A stretch of 64,000 nucleotides of DNA from a virus: positions 1 through 64,000 of the IMG/VR virus record IMGVR_UViG_3300030117_003223; one strand, 5' to 3'. The notes under the pieces were generated by a model that saw only the letters and a list, made by a program, of their open reading frames with translations, was not told where the DNA came from and ran no database searches. The position numbers and the translations under genes are program-made. Positions 23,682 to 31,608 of this stretch are shown here, one piece after another; the first letter of the stretch is position 1, and each line of letters opens with the position of its first letter.

Positions 23682-24302
23682 ATGAGAATAGGTATGGTGT
23701 CTACATCACGGTCAGGATGCACGTATGTTCGTCGTTATATATGTAACAGGTACAATCTTATAGACTCTGGGTCTTGGTTAAAAAATAACTCTTACGATGA
23801 CATTGAACTTGAAGAATGGATAGGTTGGCCTCACGTATTAAAAGTTCTCATTCACTACATCCCACTCCAAGAAAGAAAAGGTGTATTGTGCGACTTCGAT
23901 AGGATTTGGTTGTGGAGGGGGGACACAGTTCGACAGTTTCTTAGTCAGATAACCAGACTTAAAACTGGTGTGAACCATGTATATGATGACAAAGACATAC
24001 CTATCATTGGTGATAAAACTCTAGTTGCTGAAAGGTCTCAGTTTGATAAATTTATGCTCAGACAAAAAGAGTTCTGGGATTTGTACTATGAGTTAGGGTT
24101 TCCAAAAAATGACCCGCTGATACGATTTGAGGATTTTGTAGAGAACCCAAAAAAAGTGTGCAAGATGTTAGAGGATTGGTTTTATATGGAGTTCTCATGT
24201 GGTCCTGAGTTAAACGACCAAGCACTACCAAGAAAAATTGACATAGACTATTCAACAAAATACGTTAACTATGAAGAAGTTTTGGAGTGGTTTGGTGAGT
24301 GA
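23682..24302 (+). CDS. Sulfotransferase-like protein
   Basis: 206 residues. MVSTSRSGCTYVRRYI near the N-terminus is a PAPS 5'-phosphosulfate loop of the S-x-x-RSG-T type; WLWRGDTVRQFLSQI (R79, S88) fits the 3'-phosphate site; LIRFEDFVENPKKV is the common C-terminal 'Y/F-EDF/L...P' motif. ATG 23682 is used because an in-frame GTG at 23667 is nearly touching the divergent gene. First of three plus-strand genes forming a cassette inside a minus-strand genome. It is paralogous to the next gene (both end with Y-S-x-x-x-x-NY-x-E-(V/I)-x-x-WF). Confidence 0.72.
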   Translation: MRIGMVSTSRSGCTYVRRYICNRYNLIDSGSWLKNNSYDDIELEEWIGWPHVLKVLIHYIPLQERKGVLCDFDRIWLWRGDTVRQFLSQITRLKTGVNHVYDDKDIPIIGDKTLVAERSQFDKFMLRQKEFWDLYYELGFPKNDPLIRFEDFVENPKKVCKMLEDWFYMEFSCGPELNDQALPRKIDIDYSTKYVNYEEVLEWFGE

Positions 24303-25056
24303 CTTTTGCATATCATGTGTTACACGTTCTGGTTCTTATTGGATTATGGAATACATGTGTAGAGTGTTTGGACTCGTTGAGGGTAATGAATGGTTTGGTA
24401 GAAATAAAGAGGTTGACCTATCAAAACCATTTGAGTTAAAACAAAAAAGAATACCTATAGACTTCAATGTTAATGAAGACTTGATACGTGACAAAGATAT
24501 GCAAGACCGATTAACTCACTTGCAAAACTTTCCTGTTCCTTTTTGCATAAAGGCAATGCCGCCACAGTTTACAAATACAGTGGAGTCTGTAAACCTACCT
24601 ACCCGTGACAAAATTAAAATAGCACAAGATATTCTGAGTAACTTTGACCTTATCTACTTCGTGAATGAGGACAAGGTGTCACACTTTTGTTACGAGATAA
24701 CTGCAAAACTTTGTAGCTCTAAAGGATATCCAAGACAAAGAGAATACTCAATATACAATCCAGATGAAAGAGTTGACCCTCCACCAAACTCATTCACTGC
24801 AACACAAAAAGACTTTGATATGTTTGCTACGAGAGACGCATTTACAGATACGGTCATGGATAAGTTTGATTGCCCTGTCGTAACCTATCAGGATTTTGTA
24901 GAGGACCAAGACCGTGAGATGAAAAGGATTGCTGACCATTATAATATCGTGGGTGACTATTCAGATAAATACAAGAAACCTATACTTTTAAATCCAGACT
25001 ACTCTAACATTTTTACAAACTACGATGAGATATGTAAATGGTTTATGACTTATTAG
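24295..25056 (+). CDS. Second sulfotransferase-like protein
   Basis: 254 residues. The N-terminus SCVTRSGSYWIMEYMC repeats the 5'-phosphosulfate loop of its neighbour; the middle is longer and contains LIYFVNEDKVSHFCYEITAKL in the 3'-phosphate region, where the usual Arg is not obvious, and VVTYQDFVEDQ replaces the C-terminal motif. GTG 24295 has GGAG eight bases upstream and overlaps the previous stop by 8 nt; ATG 24271 would overlap by 32 nt. It may be a diverged or inactive sulfotransferase. Confidence 0.65.
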   Translation: MSDFCISCVTRSGSYWIMEYMCRVFGLVEGNEWFGRNKEVDLSKPFELKQKRIPIDFNVNEDLIRDKDMQDRLTHLQNFPVPFCIKAMPPQFTNTVESVNLPTRDKIKIAQDILSNFDLIYFVNEDKVSHFCYEITAKLCSSKGYPRQREYSIYNPDERVDPPPNSFTATQKDFDMFATRDAFTDTVMDKFDCPVVTYQDFVEDQDREMKRIADHYNIVGDYSDKYKKPILLNPDYSNIFTNYDEICKWFMTY

Positions 25057-25607
25057 AAATGATGGAAGGTGTTTGGGTTGATGGTGAAACACTTACCAGA
25101 GAAAACTATGGAGAGAATTTCATCAGTCAACTTGCAGACCTAATATCTGAGGTGCATACAACAGATGTCCCAACAAAAAAAACTATTGATATAGAAGGTC
25201 TGGTTAGTGGACTAAGGTTAGTTGATAATTTTGTATATGATTGTATCATAGACTGGCATACAACCCTCCGACCTAATCTAAATCAATCTGTATTCCTACA
25301 CGGGGACATATGGGCAGAAAACGTGATAGTAGAAGATGGAAATCTACAAGGACTAATTGATTGGGAACACTGTGCGTATGGTGATCCACATTGGGACTTT
25401 AGAATGATACGTCGATGGATAGGGTGGGATGGTCTTGACAGACTTCTATTCCTATACAATGCAAGCACAGGACATAATTGCAAAAGGGAGTATGTTGAGA
25501 TGCTAGACAAAATATCACTATGCAACTCTAGACAAATACGGGGATTTAAGAAAACTGTATTTGATGGTTATATTGAGAACTGGCCTATGCCCAACCAATA
25601 CCCCTAA
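25038..25607 (+). CDS. APH/choline-kinase-like C-lobe, N-lobe missing
   Basis: 189 residues. FLHGDIWAENVIVEDG (H88, D90, N95) and LIDWEHCAYGDPHWDF (D108, E110) are the catalytic and metal loops of aminoglycoside-phosphotransferase-type kinases. The first residues, YDLLEMMEGVWV, correspond to the hinge between lobes, so the ATP-clamping N-lobe is absent. The missing part is not found in the upstream gene, which is a sulfotransferase-like protein. It may be a remnant, a protein that needs a host partner, or a phosphate-independent binder. It overlaps both neighbours (19 bp upstream, 23 bp with the convergent gene). Confidence 0.75.
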   Translation: MVYDLLEMMEGVWVDGETLTRENYGENFISQLADLISEVHTTDVPTKKTIDIEGLVSGLRLVDNFVYDCIIDWHTTLRPNLNQSVFLHGDIWAENVIVEDGNLQGLIDWEHCAYGDPHWDFRMIRRWIGWDGLDRLLFLYNASTGHNCKREYVEMLDKISLCNSRQIRGFKKTVFDGYIENWPMPNQYP

Positions 25608-25908
25608 CAGGATGGTCTGGTCTTACTCTTATAAACCCTTTACTGACTTCATATGCATCTCTCGCATGTCTGTATTCTATGCAAGTTGCATCATAAAACC
25701 ACTCATCAGCAGATTCTACTGAATCCCACGTAATCGTGTGCTTCATAGTTAAATCATCAGGACTTAAATTTTTAGTGCTCTCTAAAATTTTACCTGTGTC
25801 CACGTATTCTTTTTTAACGTAAGTTTGATACTCACTTGTAGGGGTATACCAATCATTTTCATCATCAGGTCTAATTATTATAGATAATGTCTGAAAATTA
25901 TTCGTCAT
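25585..25908 (-). CDS. Structural-type small protein, tandem paralogue 3 of 3
   Basis: 107 residues: IIIRPDDENDWYTPTSEYQT, then YVDTGKILES, DDLTMKHTITWDSVESADEW and a C-terminal AYEVSKGFIRVRP. The same plan is seen in the two genes immediately upstream, so this is a tandem family. No enzyme motif; the repeated Trp/Tyr and hydroxyl-rich strands suggest a small beta-rich virion or tail accessory protein. It starts by an ATGA overlap with its paralogue. Its 3' end overlaps the convergent kinase-like gene. Confidence 0.68.
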   Translation of the reverse strand: MTNNFQTLSIIIRPDDENDWYTPTSEYQTYVKKEYVDTGKILESTKNLSPDDLTMKHTITWDSVESADEWFYDATCIEYRHARDAYEVSKGFIRVRPDHPVRGIGWA

Positions 25909-26231
25909 TCCTCTTGCTCTCCACGAGGGTCAATTCTTATAAATCCGTTAGTGTTTTCGTATTCTTTTCTAGCGGTTATGTGAGCGGTGCAAACTGAATC
26001 ATTATACCATTCCGTAACTGAGTCTGATGAGTCCCATGTAACCGTATGTGTCATCGTTAACCCATCAGCACTTACAGTTTTAGAATTGTCTATCATTTTA
26101 TTCGTGTCTATATAATTATTTGTCATGTGAGTTAGGAATGCATCTGTAGGAGTGTACCAATCAGTAAGCACACTATCCGGTGAATTTTCAGCAGTGGGTC
26201 TAGTTATTGTTGATACTGTTTGATAACTCAT
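25905..26231 (-). CDS. Structural-type small protein, tandem paralogue 2 of 3
   Basis: 108 residues with the same blocks as its neighbours: TITRP, DWYTPTDAFLTHMTNNYIDT, ADGLTMTHTVTWDSSDS and an ENTNGFIRIDP ending. Close to the previous gene in length and sequence, showing a recent duplication. Function unknown; the family resembles small structural genes of marine myoviruses. Lacks the Asp/Gly cassette present in paralogue 1. Confidence 0.68.
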   Translation of the reverse strand: MSYQTVSTITRPTAENSPDSVLTDWYTPTDAFLTHMTNNYIDTNKMIDNSKTVSADGLTMTHTVTWDSSDSVTEWYNDSVCTAHITARKEYENTNGFIRIDPRGEQEE

Positions 26232-26256
26232 TTACTATCTCTCTTTCTATACTTTA

Positions 26257-26880
26257 TTAAAGTCTTACGATGGAGGCTTCATCACTGAACTGCCAATCAT
26301 GAGTCCCTTCGTCGCTGACCACATCATCGCCACTATCCTCTAAAATAATATTGTCACCAGCATCAGAACCATCGGCTGCAGAACGGTCCATGACAATGTA
26401 ATCGTCTTCAATCCAACTCCATACCTTATCTTCTCTGTGCTCAATCCTATGTGTCGTGCAATTACCAGCACCCCCGCCAGGTCTACCGTTGGCTATGTTA
26501 TCGTAATACGCTCTATAAGCGTTCACCATTGCAACGTGAACTGAATCTGGATCCCATTCTTCTAATCCCGCATTAGTAAAATGATTAAGTATTGTTAACG
26601 TTAAACCATCATCACTCTCTGTTTCTATGCCATAAAGTGAACGCCTATCAGTGTTAGATGGGTCACCATATAACTTTCCACCTGTTTCACTCTTTAGATT
26701 GTCTCCAGCGTCGGAGGAACTACCATCTGTTCCATCTAATAACAAATCGTCACCATCCTCTAAGACCATAGTATATTCATCTATAAAATTAGCCTTTAAA
26801 TAATTGTAGTGTTCAGTAGACATCTCATGCCAAGGAATATCTGTGTTAGGTCTAGTGAGAGTTATTGTTGTTGTTCGCAT
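26257..26880 (-). CDS. Structural-type protein, tandem paralogue 1 of 3, carrying two inserted cassettes
   Basis: 207 residues. The family core (ITLTRPNTDIPWHEMSTEHY, NFIDEYTMV, SDDGLTLTILNHFTN, VNAYRAYYDNIANG) is interrupted after TMV by about 45 residues with LLLDGTDGSSSDAGDNL and by a C-terminal extension with MDRSAADGSDAGDNIILED. The two neighbours run straight through the first point without these residues, so the cassette is an insertion. ATG 26880 has GGAG seven bases upstream, and a late octamer lies 19 bp upstream, so it is expressed late, consistent with a virion role. Confidence 0.72.
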   Translation of the reverse strand: MRTTTITLTRPNTDIPWHEMSTEHYNYLKANFIDEYTMVLEDGDDLLLDGTDGSSSDAGDNLKSETGGKLYGDPSNTDRRSLYGIETESDDGLTLTILNHFTNAGLEEWDPDSVHVAMVNAYRAYYDNIANGRPGGGAGNCTTHRIEHREDKVWSWIEDDYIVMDRSAADGSDAGDNIILEDSGDDVVSDEGTHDWQFSDEASIVRL

Positions 26881-26898
26881 CACTGATCTCCTTTTTAT

Positions 26899-26906
26899 TA
26901 TTTATA
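26899..26906 (-). promoter_or_regulatory. Late promoter octamer for the three tandem paralogues
   Basis: Exact TATAAATA one base after the stop codon of the PP-loop gene and 18 bases before ATG 26880. Confidence 0.75.
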
Positions 26907-26907
26907 A

Positions 26908-27969
26908 TTATATAGTCAGGCACTCTCTATTCATATATTGCATGATATTTTTTCTATTGACAATCGTGCCATCATCTGTTATAGCTAACACATTAAAATC
27001 TAAAGGTAGTGGTATCGTATGTTGGTGTTGAACCTCTGGTCTCATATTTGTTTTTCCCTGATTATAAGCGTAGTCCTTATCAAATCTTGATATGAAATTG
27101 CGAATGTCCATTTTAGTTTTTAGAAAACTCTCCTCATTATCCCACCAGTTAGTGTGCCACACTATCTTTTTTTCTATGTGCATATTCATTGCATATCTCA
27201 GTATGTCTGGACACAAAAAGAAAGGTTGATAATTATCAAGGTCCATTTTATCAACAGATATATTTTGCAAGAATCTAAATGACTGCGTTAGATATGTGTG
27301 TCTTGTAATAGGCCACCATCGTTTAGCATTATACTCCTCATCCTTATTTTTAGTCCACATCTCATTATTGTGCATTCGACCATGAGGATATCCCGTGCTA
27401 CCAAATAACCTATCTGCCTCACAACCTGTAGTGAATATTCTTTTGTCTGGGTTAGCACAACCGTAAAGGTTTCCATCAGCAAAGATATTATACAAATGTC
27501 CCACCACCTTTTTGTATCCATGTGGATATATTTCTACTGGAGTTTCATCTCCCATAAAAATACGTAACTGATCTCTTGGACACACCTCTGCTAATGCGTA
27601 CAACACTGCAACACTGTCAATACCTCCAGAGTATAATAACTCTATCTCTTTACCTTTGTCTCGTATTTCAATCGCCCTTGCTATCATAATGTCATCGAAT
27701 GAGGGCAAGTTGTCTGTATATTCAAACTCAACTTTTGGAAACCAGTATGTATTTGTGTTGAAGAGGAAAGTGTTCTCCTCTAACAAATCATTAAGATACC
27801 AGTATGGTGGTCTGGTATATTCTTTCAGATGGTGTTGCTCTTTATCTAGAATAAACTCTAACTCAGATTTAAAATCATCGTCAAAGTCTTCCCACATATT
27901 ATCACGATTCTCAACGTATGTTTTCCATGCCTGTCGATAAGCATCACTAACGTAAACGAAACTTGTCAT
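26908..27969 (-). CDS. PP-loop ATPase, asparagine-synthase C-domain-like (paralogue 2)
   Basis: 353 residues. SGGIDS (114-119, ELLYSGGIDSVAVLYAL) is the ATP-PPase loop and TGCEADRLFG (181-190) the counterpart of the asparagine synthetase GADE-x-F-G motif. As in the gene at 16505-17650 there is no glutaminase domain. The C-terminus LAITDDGTIV matches the paralogue's ending. Probably activates an acid for amidation or transfer to a glycan or peptide; ammonia would have to come from elsewhere. Last gene of the operon 35424 to 26908, with 23 bp overlap to the glycosyltransferase upstream. Confidence 0.75.
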   Translation of the reverse strand: MTSFVYVSDAYRQAWKTYVENRDNMWEDFDDDFKSELEFILDKEQHHLKEYTRPPYWYLNDLLEENTFLFNTNTYWFPKVEFEYTDNLPSFDDIMIARAIEIRDKGKEIELLYSGGIDSVAVLYALAEVCPRDQLRIFMGDETPVEIYPHGYKKVVGHLYNIFADGNLYGCANPDKRIFTTGCEADRLFGSTGYPHGRMHNNEMWTKNKDEEYNAKRWWPITRHTYLTQSFRFLQNISVDKMDLDNYQPFFLCPDILRYAMNMHIEKKIVWHTNWWDNEESFLKTKMDIRNFISRFDKDYAYNQGKTNMRPEVQHQHTIPLPLDFNVLAITDDGTIVNRKNIMQYMNRECLTI

Positions 27970-28648
27970 AATCTATCCATTCGTGAGGTTTGTTTAATCT
28001 GTTTGTGAAATGCACATACTTAATATCTGGGTGAAAGTCATCACCCATGTATATGTAGTCGTTCCCTGTAAGTTGTTCATATTTCTGTGTCATCTTATAG
28101 TTCCAACTACCAACACCTCCAGTGATAATATCACTACTAACAACCCACCTTGTAAACCACTCATTAGGAAGAACGACAAGTTCTAATCTTTCCTTAACAC
28201 TGTCCTCTACAAAATACTGCTCTCCATTTACTGGACCTGTTGTAGTTCCATTCTCAATATAGTGTTTCTGCCAATGATGCACATCACTCATAAACTTGTC
28301 GTAGATGTATCGACAGTCCTTTGGATAGTATTTGAAGAAACCACCATTGATGCGATACTCTGTAACATCATTCCTCCACCAGCCTGGCATTGCAACGAAC
28401 TGTCCTCGTTCAATCGGGTAGTCAAAGATTTTCTCATAGTCATGAATGAGGAGAACATCAATGTCCATCACACAGATAGGTTCATCTGTTTCCATCTGCA
28501 TACCCCACATCTTATTCCACTGTAAAACCACTCTATCATCATAGGGTTCTCGTATCCATATGATATTATGCTTTGAAAGTTTTTCCTCTAAGTACTCTTC
28601 ATACTCAGGTCCATACTTATTCCCGATACGGACTGCTATGATATCCAT
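27947..28648 (-). CDS. Glycosyltransferase-like protein (DxD type)
   Basis: 233 residues. It begins MDIIAVRIGNKYGPEYEEYL and has ICVMDIDVLLIHDYEKIF, where D62-x-D64 is the nucleotide-sugar/metal site of GT-A fold enzymes of GT8/glycogenin-like type. A later RINGGFFKYYPKD strand fits the acceptor-side 'N-x-G' motif, and the C-terminal KYVHFT resembles GT8 'H-F-x' ends. Start ATG 28648 with GGGAA upstream is preferred over GTG 28660. The gene at 32297-33013 is a related enzyme. Donor and acceptor are unknown. Confidence 0.72.
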   Translation of the reverse strand: MDIIAVRIGNKYGPEYEEYLEEKLSKHNIIWIREPYDDRVVLQWNKMWGMQMETDEPICVMDIDVLLIHDYEKIFDYPIERGQFVAMPGWWRNDVTEYRINGGFFKYYPKDCRYIYDKFMSDVHHWQKHYIENGTTTGPVNGEQYFVEDSVKERLELVVLPNEWFTRWVVSSDIITGGVGSWNYKMTQKYEQLTGNDYIYMGDDFHPDIKYVHFTNRLNKPHEWIDYDKFRLR

Positions 28649-29931
28649 TGTCTTTCCCACTGCTTTGTAGGTTTAGTTCCTTGAAACCAACACTGTTTTG
28701 ATTGAGACAACACCTCATGTAACTTATAATATGAATCTACCAACTTATCTAAAGTATTGAACGCATGATTTATGTGATACCCAAAAATATTACTTGCATC
28801 AAAAAATACAACTTTATCTTTTACTGCCTCTTCAATTCTTTCATAATCATCATTTATCAAATCCATCAACCAGTATTCTATATCACATCGGTCATACATC
28901 TCTGCTTGCATTGCACGTAACTCTTCAAACGTGCCCATTGCTTGTATTCTATCATGTGCGGGTGCGTTGCCTATGTTATCTACCATGTTCTTATCTGTTG
29001 TGTTTCTTAGTATGTTTATTTCTTCTAATGACATATTAAGGTCAACCACCATTTTCTTTAAGTCTATATTCTGCTGATTATAATCATAAAAGATTACCCT
29101 CTTATCAAAGTTCAAACGGTTACAGTTCGCCTCCGCACTGTATCCAGCAGTCGGTGAAAATATTACGTCAAAATCTACTATAGGAATCTCACGTAAAGAC
29201 TCTGTATTGAAGATATAGTATGACTCTGTAATTCGTGTCATGAAACGACTGAAGTAGTAATCGTCAGTTGTTCTAGAAACCTTATGAAGATTTTTCCAAG
29301 TTTCATCTTGGTCACGAAAGTAAGAAAATGATTTACGTGATCTCTCTTGCTTCGTAAAATTAATTATGCGAGGTAACCCACTAATATCAATCCAAGGTGG
29401 TGTATAGTCATCGTGAAAATTATCTGGTGACCTTTTAAACTTAGTCCATCTTTGATTCATATCGGGACAATTATTTTCTCTCCACTTATCAAGATTTAGA
29501 TTTATATGTTGATAATGCAGAAACGCTGGTTCATATGGACGTGCAATAATGTGAGCTTTACAAAACTCATTACTTCGCACAAAGTCAAAGAAATCTGTGA
29601 TAGGAGTAATCTGTTGTCCCATATGATGACCGACCATATCAAATACCATACCCACTGATACAATCATCGCATGAGTATGTTTTGATTTCAAGAGATGCTC
29701 ATGTATCTCACTACGATAACAGAACTGAATATCATGACCTACTGACCCACCAGTAGGACCACCTGATAACATTAATGCAAGTGTTTGTGCTTGTTTCTCT
29801 ACACTCAAAGTCCATGTCTTTCCTTGAGGAAAGAACATAAGAAAAAGATAATCTTTAAACTCATCTTTTACTTTAACACCTAAAGATTCTTTTTTCCATA
29901 AATTAACAAACTCATCAAAATCTTTTACCAT
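28636..29931 (-). CDS. Large unknown protein with Rossmann-like C-terminal half
   Basis: 431 residues, not recognised. The N-terminal half has a LSGGPTGGSVGHDIQFCYR stretch and an alternation of helices and aromatic strands. The second half contains VDFDVIFSPTAGYSAEA, then KRVIFYDYNQQNIDLKK and VVFFDASNIFGYH, which read like successive strands of a nucleotide-binding or methyltransferase fold, but no motif I glycine loop is certain. It lies between a radical SAM enzyme and a glycosyltransferase and starts with an overlap of the radical SAM stop (AGGGA six bases upstream). Likely part of the same pathway. Confidence 0.6.
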   Translation of the reverse strand: MVKDFDEFVNLWKKESLGVKVKDEFKDYLFLMFFPQGKTWTLSVEKQAQTLALMLSGGPTGGSVGHDIQFCYRSEIHEHLLKSKHTHAMIVSVGMVFDMVGHHMGQQITPITDFFDFVRSNEFCKAHIIARPYEPAFLHYQHINLNLDKWRENNCPDMNQRWTKFKRSPDNFHDDYTPPWIDISGLPRIINFTKQERSRKSFSYFRDQDETWKNLHKVSRTTDDYYFSRFMTRITESYYIFNTESLREIPIVDFDVIFSPTAGYSAEANCNRLNFDKRVIFYDYNQQNIDLKKMVVDLNMSLEEINILRNTTDKNMVDNIGNAPAHDRIQAMGTFEELRAMQAEMYDRCDIEYWLMDLINDDYERIEEAVKDKVVFFDASNIFGYHINHAFNTLDKLVDSYYKLHEVLSQSKQCWFQGTKPTKQWERQWIS

Positions 29932-30911
29932 ATTGTTTCCCTGTAACTATTTGATTTCTCGAAGCCTGGTTTGTATGAACACATATTGGTACATTGAGAT
30001 AAACAATTAGAAGGACTCTCCCACGAGAGTTGAAGTGCCTCGTAGAATATATCTTCCATAATTTCTTTTAGTGACCTATCCAACAAGTTATTACTTTTAT
30101 CATAATAATAGTCATCATAAAACTGTTGCTCTCCCAAACTAGATTTTTGTTCTGGTAAATAACAACACGGCCACACTCTACCAGTGTGACTAACATATAT
30201 AGAATTGTACTCTTGAAACTTACAAACTATTTCACCAACGCTTACATTTAGTTTACTATGACTAGATGGTTCAATCTTATACTCTTCACCTTTGTAGGTA
30301 AACTCTGTTGTGTCTGACCTTTGTGAGTATAACAAAGTGAAACTATTGAACCCTAGTTTTTTTGCTGTCTCTTGTGCTCTTGATATCTCATGTTCATTAT
30401 GTTTAAACACAATCATTCTCCACTCAGCGTTCCCCCCACCTTCTATAAATGATGTTGCATTCTCAATAATCTTATCATAACTTGCGTTTATACGATAGTG
30501 ACTAAGCGTGTCTACACCATCAATACAAAAAACAACTTTATTATTTTTTAACTTGCCAAACTCTCGCCACCACTTTTTAGTTCTAATCGAACCGTTTGTG
30601 CTAGTGAGAACTCTTGAACCACTATAAACAATAAACTCACAAATGTCAAGATAATCTTTGCTTAAAACATTCTCTGATATTTGACCATAAAATTTAACAA
30701 GTCCCACATTACCTATATTGTTGTAACAGGTGACAAACTGGTTAAGAGACATCTCAGAAGTATTCAGAGATTCGGTTGGATTGCCATCACCACTTTTATT
30801 CCACTGTAAAACACCATCCTTAATTTCATTCCTCGCACATTGTGGACACATGAGATTACAAATGTTATTCAACTCCCAGTTTATATCAACAGGTTTACTG
30901 AGGTCGATCAT
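29925..30911 (-). CDS. Single-chain radical SAM/SPASM-like enzyme
   Basis: 328 residues. C18-x-x-x-C22-x-x-C25 (ICNLMCPQC) holds the SAM-cleaving cluster. The C-terminal part has IYVSHTGRVWPCCYLP and a NCLSQCTNMC end, giving the Cys set of a SPASM-type auxiliary-cluster domain. Single-chain layout contrasts with the two split systems elsewhere in the window and shows what the split versions correspond to. Neighbours are an Asp-hydroxylase-like gene (overlap 17 bp) and the unknown 431-residue protein. SPASM enzymes modify peptides, proteins or sugars; the substrate is not known. Confidence 0.85.
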   Translation of the reverse strand: MIDLSKPVDINWELNNICNLMCPQCARNEIKDGVLQWNKSGDGNPTESLNTSEMSLNQFVTCYNNIGNVGLVKFYGQISENVLSKDYLDICEFIVYSGSRVLTSTNGSIRTKKWWREFGKLKNNKVVFCIDGVDTLSHYRINASYDKIIENATSFIEGGGNAEWRMIVFKHNEHEISRAQETAKKLGFNSFTLLYSQRSDTTEFTYKGEEYKIEPSSHSKLNVSVGEIVCKFQEYNSIYVSHTGRVWPCCYLPEQKSSLGEQQFYDDYYYDKSNNLLDRSLKEIMEDIFYEALQLSWESPSNCLSQCTNMCSYKPGFEKSNSYRETIW

Positions 30912-31608
30912 CTATTTCTTTTAACACATCTTTGCCAAACTGTTTGACAAGAGACTTTCTCATAAGTTCTTCTCGCTCTTTATTAAAACCACCGTGCATA
31001 ATAAAGTGATACCTATTCTCATCAGAACTATTCAATGCCTCATGTTCAACACCATTATCAAACCAGAACCCAGTGCAGTTTTCAAAAGGCAACTCCTCTT
31101 TTGTGTCTGAACGTCTCAGGTAACAGTTGTCTGGTTGATAGAAAGCAAGGTTAATCGCACCAGCGATATTTCTCACCCTACCCTCAAGAACTCTTTGTTT
31201 ACTGGCATCGTTGTGTGCTTCAATACCCGCGCCTGGTTCTAATAACATGAAACGCAAACGTCGATATGAACTATGAGGGAAGTCCTCTAACCACCTCTTT
31301 GTCTCTGGGGCGACCTCTGCAATCTCTGTCCATCCCCACTCAACATCATCCTCACTTAATCCATGACCATACGGGTTCTTAGTATGAAACCATCCCATGT
31401 CTAAATCTTTGCCTTTCTCAACGAAACTATGAATGGATGCAGACTTCCATCCACCGTGACCCCCATCACCAAAACGATGTTCTACAAAGAAACCCTCATC
31501 GTATACTGCCTGTGCCTCTTTGATACACTCCTCTGGTATCTCTATATCCATCTTTAGATACCAAACATCGTTATCTCTGCACCAATCTACAATATTTTTA
31601 TGACTCAT
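30895..31608 (-). CDS. Aspartyl/asparaginyl beta-hydroxylase-like oxygenase
   Basis: 237 residues. Core: RLRFMLLEPGAGIEAHND (H132-x-D134), AGAINLAFYQPDN, then FWFDNGVEHEALNSSDENRYHF (H189, N193, R199). These are the iron ligands and 2-oxoglutarate Arg of the Asp/Asn beta-hydroxylase family, here in full and so probably active. Its start overlaps the methyltransferase stop (ATGA) and its end overlaps the radical SAM start, so it sits mid-operon. Could hydroxylate a peptide or small molecule handled by the neighbouring radical SAM enzyme. Confidence 0.8.
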   Translation of the reverse strand: MSHKNIVDWCRDNDVWYLKMDIEIPEECIKEAQAVYDEGFFVEHRFGDGGHGGWKSASIHSFVEKGKDLDMGWFHTKNPYGHGLSEDDVEWGWTEIAEVAPETKRWLEDFPHSSYRRLRFMLLEPGAGIEAHNDASKQRVLEGRVRNIAGAINLAFYQPDNCYLRRSDTKEELPFENCTGFWFDNGVEHEALNSSDENRYHFIMHGGFNKEREELMRKSLVKQFGKDVLKEIDDRPQ

